A stretch of DNA of 64,000 bases from NCBI GenBank assembly GCA_019775845.1, contig JADQAV010000028.1, forward strand, positions 434,001 through 498,000, in the 5' to 3' direction. Under the pieces are notes generated by a model, which worked only from the letters and a program-made list of their open reading frames with translations, searched no databases and was not told the origin of the DNA. Shown here piece after piece: positions 33,177 to 45,010 of this stretch (the first letter of the stretch is position 1; the number at the start of each line of letters is the position of its first letter). Made by a program: the position numbers and the translations under genes. The stretch comes from Myrmaecium sp. VS I D KN 1 (taxonomy: Eukaryota > Ascomycota > Dothideomycetes > Valsariales > Valsariaceae).

Positions 33177-36100
33177 TTAATCCTTGGATTTTCCCCTTTC
33201 GACGCTGAGGTCGAACTGGAAGAGCGAATCAAAGATGCCACTCCTCGCCCGTCTGTTTGTCGTGGGCGATGCGGAAGCGGTCCGGGGCACGATCGAACCT
33301 GTTGGCGAGACGACCGAGGATCGGGTAGGTGAAAGAGGAGAAGCTCTTCCTTGGTCAGCCTGCATGCAATATGTCAGCCCCAGGACGCGGGATGGGTGAA
33401 GCCCAATGAGCATCATCATCAAGGCCCCCAAAGAAGATCTCTTCTAACCTCATCCCCATTCCCTCCAGGCCCCTCGGTCGTTTCGGAAGGGCGAAGACTC
33501 GCCGCTCCGCTGCTAGAACGAAGATGACTCGGGCCCGCACCAGCGCCACGAGCCATCTGACCTTCTGCCGCCTCGAAAGTGATTCCTTCCGGCGAGCCGG
33601 CTTTGTTCAAAAGCCCTCCCGGCACACCTTTGCGAGAGTTTCCGCTGTTACGCCTGCTATCCAAGCTTTTGTTCAGCGTCTTACTCGCGTCACTGCCACT
33701 GGACTTCTTCATCCGAACGCTGCCTTTGGCATCCACGTGGGCGCTGGCAACAGTGGTCTTACCCAAGGTTGGAGTAAAGGGGGCGCCGGGCTTCTCCTCG
33801 TTAGCTTCGAGAAGGTACCAGCGTAGACCATCTGACAGCCCGAATGGATTATCATCCTCGAATGAGATACCACCTTCGCTTTCGGCGATGGAACGGCCAT
33901 CGCTGGCGCGCGTCGAGTTCATAGCCTTCGAGAGGTCGACCACTCGTTCATCGACCTTGGTTATCCGTGCAACAAGCCACTCCCTCCCCCCGAGCTTATG
34001 GGCTTCCTGCTCCCGCAGGAAATAGTGAGGGGCTCCAACGTTGAAAGCAGCCCATGGTCGAGTTGCTTGGTTACGTGTTGGTAGGAACAAGGCGAGATCA
34101 CCTTCCTTGAATGATTTGAAGGCGATCTTGTCGTGTGCTTCAGCCTGCGCCTTGTGGCACTTGTCGCGGTAGGCGCGAGCTTCTTTCTGCCATTTTCGTG
34201 CCGTGTGCTCGATATCCCGCATCCGCTTGGCAATGACCTCGCTGAAGGTGTCATGGTCAAACCTATTGATGATACTGATGAACTCGTTGTACTTCGCAAC
34301 CTCCTCCGCTTCATCTTCGCTGTCCATCCATTGCAAAGAACTTAAGTCGGACGTCTCTTCTGTACTTTTCCTAACGGGGAATGACCCGTTAAGACTGCGG
34401 TTCAAGGCAGAGGTGGACGCATTGGGGTTGTTCGAATCCCAGAGCAGACTCGCATTTGCTTTGGAAGCTCGCTGAATGACCATGTTGCCATCTTGGTGGG
34501 AAACCGCGAATCCCAACGATTCCAGGAGCCGGAACAAGCGATCCGTTCGGGTGAAAAGCCTGTGCGTCAGGTCCCGAGCATGTTCAGCTTGTCGCCGGAG
34601 TTTCGCGGACTCTGCCTCCTTGCTCTTCAGTAAGCCATCAAACTTCCGCTGAAGATGATACAGCTGCACATCAAGCTCATTGCTGTGTGACTTGGCCTCT
34701 GTGAGATCCAAGGACAGCTGAACTGCTCTAGCCTCCTCCTCGGCAGCTCTCTGCCGCAGAGCTTCTGAACCGGTCTCACCATCCGCAAACTTTTGCCGGA
34801 GACCCTCAAGATGTTTCCGCTCTTCGGAGAGCTCGTGTGACAAAGCGTCTACCTTGTCCTTTTGAGTCCGAAGCTCTTCGCGCACATGGGCAACTTCATT
34901 TTCCCTGTTCTCAAGCTGGGAACGGAGGTCGCGTTCGCACTTCTCCGACGCGGACCGTAGGCTATCCCGCTCAGCAGTCACCAGGTCAACTGCTGTCTTG
35001 AGATCCTTCAGACAACTCATCGAACGTAGAGCGAGATTTTCCAAAGAGTTAATCAACTCTTCATGATCCGCTGGGACAGTATCCTCTGGGGACAAATGTC
35101 GATGTGCAACAGAGAGTTTCTCGTATTGCTCTTGCCGGACTTTGGTATTCTCCCTGCTTGTCGCTTCAAGCTTGCGTAACTGAGACTGTGCTCTGTGGAC
35201 CTCTTCTGCGGCCTCTTTCCGGGCCCGTTCAAGGTCGGCATGGGCTTTGTTAAGCTCTTCGGCAGCTTCTGCGCGAGTTTGATCCAGCTCCGCATACAGA
35301 TCTTGCAACTTCGTGTCTATTCCAGTCCGTTCGTGGTCGCGGCTTCCTATGACTTTCTCGAGTTCCTCTTCATAGCTGCGTAAGTCATCCTTCAAGCTCT
35401 TTCGCTCGTTCGTATGCTCCTTTTCCTTGGCCTCCATGTTTTCCATGAGGTCCTTTTTCGTAGCATTTGCCTCCTCGAGCTGCCGCATCAGGTCCTCGCG
35501 AGCTGCATCTCTGGCACGTATATCTCTTTCTAAGCTTGCGCGGACATCCTTCTCCGATGCCAACTCTGCTTCAAGTTGTGCTATACGAGTAGTGAGTGCC
35601 TTGTCTTCGACGGCCTGATTTGCTGAGAATCGACGTGAGTCAATGGAGGAACGGCGAGAGGCTGTTTCCTGTGGACGAGCAGACTGAGAGTTTCCATTGG
35701 GATCCGGTGTCGGAGGCTCAGGGGTTAGAGGACTCTGTGGGGGAAAACCGCTACCAATAGACAGACGGCTGATGTGGCTTTGCCGATGCAGCAAATCTTC
35801 AAGTTTGCGAACCCGGCTTTTGGCAGCTCTAAGTTCGTCCTCCATTTTCGAGTTGGCATCACGGAGCACCCGTAGCTCATCCTCCCCACGGAGCAGAAGA
35901 CTTCCCTTCCCAAAGGCGGCTTCATGTACGCTACCTAGCTTAAAGGTCTTTGCGTATTTGATCTGCCGCTTAGTCGGTGTATCCATGTCCCTGATCATCT
36001 GCAAGAGTGGCTCTAGCGATGGCTCTTGGCCTTTGAGGCTCTTCAATACCTTCATATAATCTTGCAAGTCTTGCCTCGTCACGCTCGGCCATTGCCGCGG

Positions 36101-37586
36101 GCCCTCCTGTACGTTGATTTCGAAGCTAGGCGCGCTGCCTTGTAGCAGATCAAGGTTGATGAAATCGCTCATGGTCTTCATCCATTTTTTCCGCCGGCGT
36201 TCTTCCTCTTCTCGAAAGCTTGCCATTTCTTCGGTCAGCGTAGACGAGTCCCGCTTCATCTTGTCCGCAAATTCTTGCCGGCGGACACCTTCCACCAAAA
36301 GGGAGCCATAAACGAAGGGGAGTCTCGAGACGAGTGCCAGCAACTCGAAGGCTTCGAGGCCTTCAGAAGGGATCTCAAGGGAGGCTACTTCCGAGCCGAC
36401 GCGAGATAAGCTAGACTCGATGGATGCGATTGCCTGTAGACTATCCATGGCAGTTGCAACGGAATGATTCTTCTGCTCGACAGAATGTCGGAGCACCTCG
36501 CTCATCTCCGTGCTGTACCTGACGATCGCAGGTAGGAAATTCCGGGTATGCAGCAAAGCCATTTTCGAGACCGAAGCTGCTGTCTTTGTATTGTTCGGCA
36601 GACCGAGAACATGCGCGTAATCAGACGAGACCTTGTTCACAAACGCCTCGATTTCAGAGTACAGCCTCAGCGGGTCCTCGACATCATCGACGGTGGAATG
36701 GCTTTGGCCTTGGTCTACCGCCCCTAGCAGATCATTATAGTCTGACGCGATTTGTTCTATGCTCGAACCCAATTCCTCGATACGCTGACCGAAGGCCTGT
36801 ATGATATCCTTGCTCAGATGGACTGCTTCCTGAACTTCTCCTTGATCCACATAGTCCTGAAGTGTAACAGTTCGAGAAGCGGTTCTACCCTGCTTCTGGG
36901 GGTCACTTGAGCCTTTGAGGACGAAAGGGACGAACTCGGGTTTAGCAGGTACGGCAGCGAACTGTGAGAGGTTCGTCTCCCACGACTGGACATTCTCCTG
37001 CTGCTCTTTAGCAACAGCCTCGAACCAGGCCTTCGCCTCGGCATGCTTCTTCCGCAAGCTCTGTATGTGACCGTCGTGGTTTCCTGTCGCTACCCGTAGA
37101 CCCTTCTCAATGACAGCCTGCTCGTCCAAGACCTTCTGTAAGGCAGCTGACATGGGCTTGCATTTCTCGAGGACGTCCAGAGCCCACTCGCGCCGGGCCT
37201 TGAACAGGGCCTTCCAAGCTTTGACATCGGTAGTGTTCGACAGAGTTGCCGGAGGTTTGCTCGGAGAGTATAGCTCCGGTAGAACTTCCGGAGGGATCAA
37301 GGCGGAGGCATCTTGGGAGGGCGTAAACAATGCTCGGTCAAAGACGTATATCTCTTGCTGTAACCATGTGAGTTGGTTGTCTGAAGAAAGGGAGTGGACG
37401 ACCAACCTCAGTTAGCAGCGCCTGCAGCTTCACATGCTTTCCGCGGGTTGTCAACAGGATCTGGTCCTGTGTCGGAATACCCGTAGCCTTCGAGATCCAA
37501 CTCCTCAGGGCCTCCAGAGAGCTGAACGAGACCGGGTCGGCATCGAGCCGAGAGCCCGTATGGAAGACGAAGACCGGAAGCGACAT
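33177..37586 (-). CDS. atg11: ATG11 selective-autophagy scaffold
   Basis: Scaffold that links cargo receptors to the Atg1 machinery in selective autophagy (Cvt, pexophagy, mitophagy). Exons on the minus strand are 37586-37407, 37357-33449 and 33359-33177, giving 1423 aa. Exon 1 encodes a ubiquitin-like N-terminal fold (MSLPVFVFHTG ... QDQILLTTRGKHVK), joined to QEIYVFDRALF. Long coiled coils fill residues of about 570-1060. The ATG11 C-terminal domain carries ALFLPTRNQ, WAAFNVGAPHYFL and WLVARITKVDERVVDLS. The last intron (33360-33448) has donor GTTAGA and branch GCTGAC. If it is kept, the protein instead ends EVRRDLLWGP at 33419 (1372 aa). If it is spliced, it ends FDSLFQFDLSVERGKSKD. Both tails resemble annotated fungal Atg11 ends as I recall them. 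Confidence 0.93.
33360..33448 (-). other. Optional last intron of ATG11
   Basis: 89 nt with donor GAG|GTTAGA, branch GCTGAC 16 nt before the acceptor, and acceptor GCATGCAG. Phase 0 on both sides. Retention ends translation at the TGA at 33421-33419 after EVRRDLLWGP. Splicing adds a 60-residue Ser/Pro/Thr/Arg tail. Confidence 0.75.
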
Positions 37587-37956
37587 CCGCAACGCATCTC
37601 CTAGTACCTATAGAACGACAGTTGCCGCATGGCCCAGGGGCATGAAAGGACGAGGAACTCAAATCCGGATGGCGCAAGTCGTAGCTACGGTTGCCAGGTG
37701 CGAGCTGGCTGGTCACAGTGATCGTCAAGGTGTCTTGGCAGACGGCGAGCTCGGTTTGGGGTCGGATCAGATGGGCGTCCCTGCAGGCAGGCCAACGGCG
37801 CCCCAGGCCCCAGGCCCCCAGCTCCATCACGCGTCCATTGGCGTCACAAGCATCTGCAAGGGCTAGACCCTCGCGAGCATTCACGCGAAGCAGAGCTTCA
37901 AGCTGCTGAAGAATGCCGGCTTGATATCGATCTGATACCTGGAGCTTTCCTCAGAC
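37587..37956. promoter_or_regulatory. Bidirectional promoter, ATG11 / CENP-H-like
   Basis: 370 bp between divergent start codons. No known operator was recognised. Both transcripts must start within this short spacer. Confidence 0.6.
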
Positions 37957-38837
37957 ATGGCAAGCGATGTCAAACAAAGCCTGCCAGGCAACGCAGTCGA
38001 GGGAGATACCGCGATTGCCGAGCTCCTTCACACGCCATATGCGGATGCCTTGGTGCTGTCGCGCACCGAGAAGCGCGTGTTGGAGCTCTGCGATGAGCAC
38101 GAAGAACAGAGCCTCGAGCGCAGCCTGCTCGAAGCACAGTCGTCCCGTTAGTTTTCTATGTCAGAAGCAGGTGGAAGTTTTACACGCCTAATGCTCCAAT
38201 GCAGTAAATCCGCGAGAAATCGAACGGCTGTCAGATGAAGCCGTTCAAGAGCAGCTGCTTGTCGCAGAGCGCGAAGCTGCTGAGTCCAGAGCACGATACA
38301 TGTTGCGAAACAGCATTGTCCGCTCCGCGCTCACCACCGATCCCGTGTTGAAGGCGGTTCACAGTGGACGAGACAGTGCGCCTCACATCAGGTGTGTGAT
38401 GCAACTAGATTGTCCGCAGGGGCGCATGTCACCCTACATACTTACACACTCACAGGAAGCTATCACCTTTAGTCAATGAACGGGATACCATCTCCATGCT
38501 TCATAATACGTTGACAAAGCAGTCAAACAAAGTCACTGCGGATTTGGAGTCAACAGAGCAAAGCATAACAGCAGCCAACAGAGTAAACAAAGATCTAGCA
38601 AAACGCCTGCTGGATCTGACCGACCAAGTGAAGGAGCAGGAGATTGAAGATGTAGAGGACCCGGGCATCCGCGCTCAACTTGTTCAGCTTCAGCGAGACA
38701 TCAGGAATGCCCGCCGACAATGGCGAATCGTGGAGAGCGTGCTGTCAGGCACCATCGTGGGAAGCGGCGTTGACTGGGCCCGCGATCCGGACCTACGAGA
38801 CCTCGTCCTGGATGACGAGGATGAATTGGAATCATGA
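37957..38837 (+). CDS. CENP-H-like inner kinetochore subunit (Fta3/Mcm16 type)
   Basis: Exons are 37957-38146, 38205-38391 and 38456-38837, giving 252 aa. Splices have fitting phase (QSSLNPREIERL; SAPHIRKLSPLVNERD). Almost the whole protein is predicted helical and coiled: LLVAEREAAESRARYMLRN, then SNKVTADLESTEQSITAANR. The C-terminal part, NKDLAKRLLDLTDQV then QLQRDIRNARRQWRIVESVLSGTIVGSGVDWARDPDL, carries the pattern I associate with the CENP-H C-terminal domain of the CCAN (Ctf19) complex, which bridges centromeric nucleosomes and microtubule binders. Coiled-coil proteins are easy to misassign, so the family call is moderate. Divergent from ATG11. Confidence 0.75.
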
Positions 38838-40486
38838 AGGGCTGGAGAGATCCGAAAGCCCGAATAGCGAACGACTCTCCTGTGAATAAATACTTACCTC
38901 ATGGCTCGTCGGTACAGCAGGACAAGGCTGAGGTGAAGCATCCGCAAAGGATTCACAGGTACCTAGTGGATTGTAGGTCATGGCCACCCGGGTGGTTGGT
39001 CCTACGTCAGACGGGGTCGTGTCGTGTGAGCTTTCAGGCCGCTTCGGACTTGCAAGCTGCTGAGCACCGATGTATCCTGAAAGAGGCATGGTTCAGGGCA
39101 ACACACGGGGGCTACTTCACCGTGCCTCGGTGATGACAGGACCCGTCACTTCCAGGTTCAACTGGTGTCGGGCATCCACGCCTCCACCTGAACGGACGTC
39201 TCGAAGGAGAGCAGGGACTTGTGCGACAGTTTTTCATCATCATTAATAGATCTATGCCCAGAAGACGGAGAACCTCGTGCGCAGTGTTCCTGAATCCATC
39301 ACGTGGAAGGCTCGCGAGGCTGCACGCAGACAAGTGGACGTGGGCCTCAGGTTGTGTTGTGCTGCAATCGCGGGGTCGAGGATTGGGCGCGCCCGCGCGG
39401 CTGCCCGCACGCGTTGCTCACGAAAAACAGCAGGACCAGCTGGATGATGATATTGCTGACCGGGACTGGAGGGGGGGAAGTTGGCAACCTTACCGGGTCG
39501 CGGTGGGTACACACTGGCAGTCATAGGTGGGTGTCATATGGAGTCGATTTGTGGGCGGGCGGGTTTGCGGGCGGGCGAAAAACCGCTCGTACTGAGAACT
39601 TCACCCTTCCTTTTTCACCTTCAGCTTCTGGCGATCGGCTACAAAAGATAGTAGGTGGCTTTAGGGTCCAAGTGCGACCACGAAGATACCTTTCTTACAT
39701 CACCATACTAATTTTAGTCATTCGTCTTTCCGTACGGCGCGGCCCTCTCCCCCTCTCACCGTCACGTCTCACGTCTCACCCTCTCACTTCGCTGCGCCTG
39801 CAAGAGGGCCGCGCTGAACATGGGTCAAGAGTCGAGGCACGGCCAAATAGCGTGTGAGAGTCGTGTGCGAGGGTGAAATGAAGTGCTCTTGGGGCTCAGG
39901 ATGTAGGTAGTAGCTTGCCTGCAAGCGGACATCCCCTCTCACACCTCTTTCCTCCCTGGTCCCCGCGATCCTACTGGAGTCCTTTGCCCACCCCCCCGCC
40001 CCCTCCGCCCACCCCTCTCTCCCCCCCCATCCCCCCTCCATCCCATGCCACAACAACCGGAGCCAACCTTTGGTAGGCAGGCCGGAATTCTAATGAAAAT
40101 GGGTGTGGGCTGCCGCTTTTAAGGAACTGACCACTGTTGCTACTACCTCCACCCGGCGGCTGCTCATCACACGGGCACGCACACACGCACGCTTGCTCGC
40201 ATACCACACACCACCGCTGATTAGAAGGGGCGGTAGTTACACATCTTGCAAGAACTTCGCGCGGGAAGCCACCACCACCACTGCTCGCTCTAGAGAGTAC
40301 CACCACCATTCAAATGATGCTGCCAACCATATCTCCAAGTAGGTAGCTTACCGTCAATAGCCTACCAAAAGACCATCCTCCACTACTGGCAGGAACCGCC
40401 TACCTACTGTACCTGCAACCAGCAAACCGAAAAGGTCACCGCTTGATGATTGATTGCTCACAGCCGCCGCGAGGTGAGGTGATACA

Positions 40487-40498
40487 TACAGTACTGTA
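40487..40498. repeat. 12-bp perfect palindrome TACAGTACTGTA
   Basis: Reads TACAGTACTGTA on both strands, a dyad that could be a dimeric factor site. Related half-sites (TACAGTA, AGTACTGTAC) occur in other intergenic regions of this window. Confidence 0.6.
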
Positions 40499-41398
40499 CA
40501 TCGAAACAAAGCGACTTGCAGGCGCACGCACTCGAAGTTAGATTGATGATTGCATTTGATTCATTCATGAAAGAACATTGCATGTATCAATGAAGAATAT
40601 CCAAACATACATACATGTTTGGCGGTTTGCACTGCAATGCGCAGGGCGTGTGTGGAAGTACCTTACTCTTTGTTCTTGACGTGATGGGTCATTGGGATGG
40701 ACGGGATGGTGCTGGGGAGGCAGGGAAGGAGGGAGATGTGTGTGTGGTCTTGTCTTTGATCGGAGGGAGGAGCGGTCTCGGGCATCCCACCAGTGAACGG
40801 AGGAAGGTGAGGTTAGAGGTAGTTTATCACTAGCTGGGCAAGGTGGTAGTAAGGTGCTGTGATGACGGACAGGAAGTGACTTGACCAGAGCGAATGGATC
40901 AACTCTCAATACCTAGTATCTCGCTACCTGACGAAGTGACTTGTTGACTGACCGACTGACCAACCTGAGGTATCTACATGGTAGTAAAGGTAAGGTAGGT
41001 ACAGTCACAGCAGCCCGCAGGTCGCAGGTCGCAGGTCGCAGCCCGGCGCAAAAGAAGGAAGAAGGGACGGCACCACCACCCACCACCACGACCACCATCA
41101 TCCACCCACCGCGTAAGGGCGAGAGGAATGGGAATGCGCAGCGCGCCACCGTATACATCATCACGCTCGCCCGCTTAGGGCCGGGCCCAGATGTACGCGG
41201 ACGGGTTTGCTTGGGGTTGTTGTGATGGTCCAAGCGCCCCTCCCCTTTACTTACAGTTCGTCGCCCGCCCGCCCACGGCCGTCTGCGCTCGCACTCTGTC
41301 TGTCTTGCCCTCACACACTCTGACTGCCACTCTGCGACTGCGACTGCTACACTCTACCTCTCCCATCGCCATACAAATCCGCCCTGCGCTGCGTCCAG

Positions 41399-41627
41399 GT
41401 GAGTTTCGCTTCAGCCTCGAGCTGTCACGGCCAAGCACCACTCCACGCACCACCCAACCTGCCTTTTTTCCCGCCCGAAATCGCCTCCTTCCCTCTCCCG
41501 CCCTTTCTTTCTCTCTCATTCTCTCGTTCATTCTGACTTCGGACTGACGTCGCCCGTCGTCGCAATCCCTCTCCTCTCCCCTCTCTTCCTTCCAACGCCC
41601 CGTACCATACTGACCACCACTGCCCAG
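41399..41627 (+). other. Probable first 5' UTR intron of NHP6
   Basis: Donor CAG|GTGAGT and acceptor GCCCAG preceded by ATACTGACC, a branch consensus, giving 229 nt. It lies in a CT-rich stretch on the coding strand. Inferred from signals only. Confidence 0.45.
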
Positions 41628-41674
41628 CTCTATTTGGTCCGCCGCACCGCATCACCATCACTTCATTTTCCCAA

Positions 41675-42041
41675 GTAAGTCGATTGCCTTTTTGCCCTCG
41701 TTCTCCGCGTCTTCTTACACCCAACCCGACCATGTTTTGCTTGGGTCTCGTTCGGGCTGCGCGCGCGCCTCCGCTCTCGCTCTGGCTCAGCACTCGCCGC
41801 ACCGACCGCGCGCTCTTCACCACCACCATTCAATGGTATTCTGTTTTCACCGTTGATTCCCGTGGTCGCGCGTTGTCGTCCGTCGCTGCCGTGTCCTGTC
41901 GTTCCATCCTTTTTTTTTTTTTTTTTTTTTTTTGTTTTCGTCGCCGTGTGACTGTGTTCGCGCGTGCGACGCGTCCCTTCCCACCTGCGCTCGGGCGATT
42001 GCATCATTTTAGGTGACAGCCTTACTAACTTCCGCACCCAG
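41675..42041 (+). other. Probable second 5' UTR intron of NHP6, containing a 24-T run
   Basis: Donor CAA|GTAAGT, branch TTACTAACT and acceptor CACCCAG, 367 nt, ending 22 nt before the start codon. The poly-T tract at 41910-41933 lies inside it. Inferred from signals only. Confidence 0.55.
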
Positions 42042-42063
42042 CCACCAAGCAAGAAAGTCCATC

Positions 42064-42544
42064 ATGCCTAAGGAGAAGACCACCCGCAAGACCAGAGGCA
42101 AGGCCGACGGCGGCAAGAAGAAGAAGGGTATGCTCACTGTTTTCTGACCCTCGACGAACTAACCTGCTGACCTTCATCCTGCAGACCCCAACGCTCCCAA
42201 GCGCGGTCTTTCTGCCTATATGTTCTTTGCCAACGAGCAGCGTGACAAGGTTCGCGAGGACAACCCCGGCATCAAGTTCGGTATGTCTCGATGAACTCAT
42301 TTTCACGTCGTTTCCTCTACTAACGTGATGCAGGTGACGTCGGCAAGATCCTCGGTGAGCGCTGGAAGGCCCTTACCGACAAGCAGCGTGCCCCCTACGA
42401 GGCCAAGGCTGCTGCCGACAAGAAGCGCTACGAGGAACAGAAGGCCGCCTATGCTGCTGTAAGTTCTCCGTCCACGTTTGATCGCCGCATCACCACTAAC
42501 CAGTCCTCCAGGGTGCCGAGGAAGAAGATGAGGGCTCCGAGTAA
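42064..42544 (+). CDS. nhp6: NHP6-type HMG-box chromatin protein
   Basis: Small non-sequence-specific DNA-bending protein that helps FACT and RNA polymerase transcription. Exons are 42064-42127, 42185-42280, 42334-42458 and 42512-42544, giving 105 aa. The basic N-terminal tail ([21 protein letters not shown]) leads into one HMG box: [75 protein letters not shown] short acidic tail ([10 protein letters not shown]) follows. Length and composition match fungal Nhp6. All three introns (53-57 nt) carry good branch sites, e.g. CTACTAACG at about 42319. The CT-rich promoter and long leader suggest high expression. Confidence 0.96.
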
Positions 42545-43486
42545 ACCTCGCACGCCTCGCTCTTCTACCACACTGTGCAGTACCACAACATTTTTCTCTC
42601 CCGTATGTGTGTAAGGCGCTTCTAATCACTTGTTTTTTCCCTGTCGGTTTTTGCCATGGAGGGACTGTATTGTTCTGGGCGAGTTATGACGTTCGAGGAG
42701 GGTTGCTCCAGGGCTCAGGCTTCACGGTTCTTCTGCGGGGGGTTTTTTTGGCTTGCTTTCCTTGCTCCTTTTTTTTCTCCCTCCTCCCCGCTTGCCGGCG
42801 GTTTGGTTCGCACCGGAAATCATGAAGGGGGGTTCGTTCCATCTTCCATGACCGTCAACCACTGCACTACTATCATCGTCAAGCAACGTAACGTAACGGG
42901 AACGTAACGAAGGGGGCCGGCATCTCCGGTTTGATTTTCTCTTCTTTTTTTTTTTTTTCTCTCTCTGTGACGTGACGAGATCATTTATCCGCGACATCGA
43001 CGTCGACGTCGACGAAACTCCTCCCTCTCTTCTTCTCTCTCTTTCAATGCAGGGCAGTTCTCCTTTCGCTCTTGCACTTGCCATGCCCAACCTCACGCAC
43101 GACGTGTCGGATGGTCCCTTCTACCCTGACTTCTTTCTTCTTTCACATACAGAGGCAATCATGATATGAACCTTCACTTGCATTGCTAGATATAGGGAAG
43201 AAAGAAAGAAGAAAAGGAAAGGTTTCTTTTTCTTCTCGTTCGATCTCGGCGGGTGTGGCTGCCAAGATTGGGGTAACAGAATGATAGAACGCTACGCATG
43301 GCCGACGAAGAACAAGAAGAATAAATTTGGTATCGTGACAACCCCTCTAAGCAGAAGAGGAGTGATTGAATGAATCCCCATCCGCCCCGCCCACTCCATT
43401 CGCCCAAGCATCTTACTTCACTTCAAAACGCCCCCCGTTCCCGTTGCGCGCCCCTCAACTCGACTCCACTCCACTCAACTCCGAAC
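42545..43486. other. Intergenic, convergent 3' flanks of NHP6 and SEC11
   Basis: About 940 bp. T-rich runs at about 42745-42785 and 42940-42960 fit 3' UTR. A GTCGAC repeat (GACGTCGACGTCGACG) sits near 42998-43013. No gene seen. Confidence 0.55.
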
Positions 43487-44103
43487 TCATTCCCGCTGCA
43501 ACATGACGGTCAAGCCCATGAGGCCAAGCATGGCCGTCTTCAGCCAGGGGTACTCGCTCAGGAGGATGGTGACGTAGCCGACGGCGGGGACGTAGCCGAC
43601 GACGCTGCCGATGACGTCCCGGTCGCGGTCGAGGAAGCGCTGGCCGTGCGCGTACAGCTCCGTGTCCTCGGCCATGTTGTTGTCGCCTTTGGTGAGGAGC
43701 TCGAGGGGTTTGTCTCTGTTGTTTGGATTGCAAGCCTGCTGTTAGCAAAACGCTTCCCGGCAGCATCTCTCCCAGCTCATAGGCAGGGGGGGAAACAAGA
43801 AAGCACTCACCCGCCCCCGAACCGCCGCACGACCCGGTGCACGATGGGGATGTCCTTGCCGCGGACGTTGTAGACGACGACCTCGCCGATGCGGGTGTCG
43901 CGGCCGCGGTTCCAGAGGAAGAGCAGGTCGCCCCGCTGGAAGGCCGGCTCCATGCTGCCGGAGAGCACCACCACGATCGGCGACGGGCTGTCCGTCGCCA
44001 CGCTCAGCCCCTTCCACAGCATGAACGCCGTCGATAGGACCAGTGCGAAGTTGAGCACCTGCGCGGCCAGCTGCCGCGGCTGCAGCCCGGCGAGCCCGAG
44101 CAT
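43487..44103 (-). CDS. sec11: SEC11, catalytic subunit of the ER signal peptidase
   Basis: Serine protease (S26B) that removes signal peptides in the ER lumen. Exons on the minus strand are 44103-43811 and 43715-43487, giving 173 aa, the normal length. The N-terminal membrane anchor is [17 protein letters not shown]. The catalytic parts are all present: Ser50 in [11 protein letters not shown], His89 in IPIVHRVV and Asp109 in [26 protein letters not shown] and a hydrophobic C-terminus ([11 protein letters not shown]) complete the family pattern. The single intron (43716-43810) has a GCTAAC branch and joins FGG to GDKPLELL. It is divergent from the PWWP-like gene. Confidence 0.96.
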
Positions 44104-45010
44104 TTGGGTTGCTGGATCGGTACTGTACTTAAGGGAGGCAGCTTGCGCTTGGTGGTGTGGTGCGGTGTGGTGTGGACCGTGGGGTGCGGGACCGGGGGGC
44201 TTCCGTATTGATCGAAGCTAGAGATGGCGCAGATTGAACCGGCTCTCGTGCTCGTAGTGAATTGACAGGGCGGTTCCGCTGTCTTGTTGCTCGGAAGCGC
44301 AGCTGGTACGGTGTTGGTGAGGCCAGCTGTTTTCCCGCAATGGAGAAGGTCCGGAGGAGGAGCAGGACCCTAGTCTGATGAGCTCCGGCTGACCCCGAGG
44401 TTTTACCGACGGGATTTATATGTACATACTCTGGTCTCGGTTCCTGTTCAGTAACTTCTCGTCTCTCCAGATATCTTTCTCGGTCTGAACGAGTTTGTTT
44501 TCATCATGGGTGCCTCATCTTTGCAGAGGCCTGCTGTACTCACCGCCTATCATGGTTACTGGCAGAAAGGACCATCACCTCCACCATTAAGAAGGAGAAA
44601 TTGTCAGCTTCATCACTTCATATCTGTTGCTTAACTTTCGGATACTTCCTCTTTTCTATCTTCTCCTGCTTCTCGAAGTGGTTCCTTTATCTCTCTCTTA
44701 CTCTCGCGTAACTCAGTCGATAATAAAAACAACGTTTTCAGTCTTTTTCCGCATTCTCATATATGTTCCTATGACCAGTCAAAGTGTGCTCCCCTTCCAA
44801 AGGATATCGTGGTCATTTGACACCTTACCAGATACAGAAGCAGTATGTCTGAGCGTTCCCTCTGCAGTCATACTAGGGTTCTGGTATCACGATGTGCGGT
44901 CTTTAGCGAATTCTTTAGAAGTCGAAACCCTGCACGGCTGGCTGAAACTGCTAACCATATACCTCGCCACTTCTTTTCTACCACAGAGGCCTCCCAACTC
45001 AGATCAGAGC
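44104..45010. other. Intergenic: SEC11 and PWWP/BTB-like gene promoters
   Basis: About 900 bp. Nothing recognised as a gene. An open frame runs through the right part in phase with the PWWP-like exon, but its upstream part looks like random hydrophobic sequence. Confidence 0.5.

Larger units (their letters stand above)
38838..42063. other. 3.2 kb intergenic region and leader of NHP6
   Basis: No gene supported in 38.9-41.2 kb. The region is rich in GTAC, TAGGTA and CAGT motifs (about 40330-41010), with a perfect 12-bp palindrome at 40487-40498. From about 41240 onward the plus strand becomes CT-rich and looks like a strong fungal promoter and long 5' leader of NHP6, with two likely leader introns. 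Confidence 0.6.

Noticed and set aside
34425-34450. tRNA T-loop-like GTTCGAATCCC
   Set aside because: It lies within ATG11 coding sequence and no matching acceptor stem or D-arm was found nearby.
44627-45010. Start of the PWWP-like gene further upstream
   Set aside because: The in-frame sequence there is hydrophobic and random-looking, and the PWWP-like part begins cleanly after the ATG at 45011.
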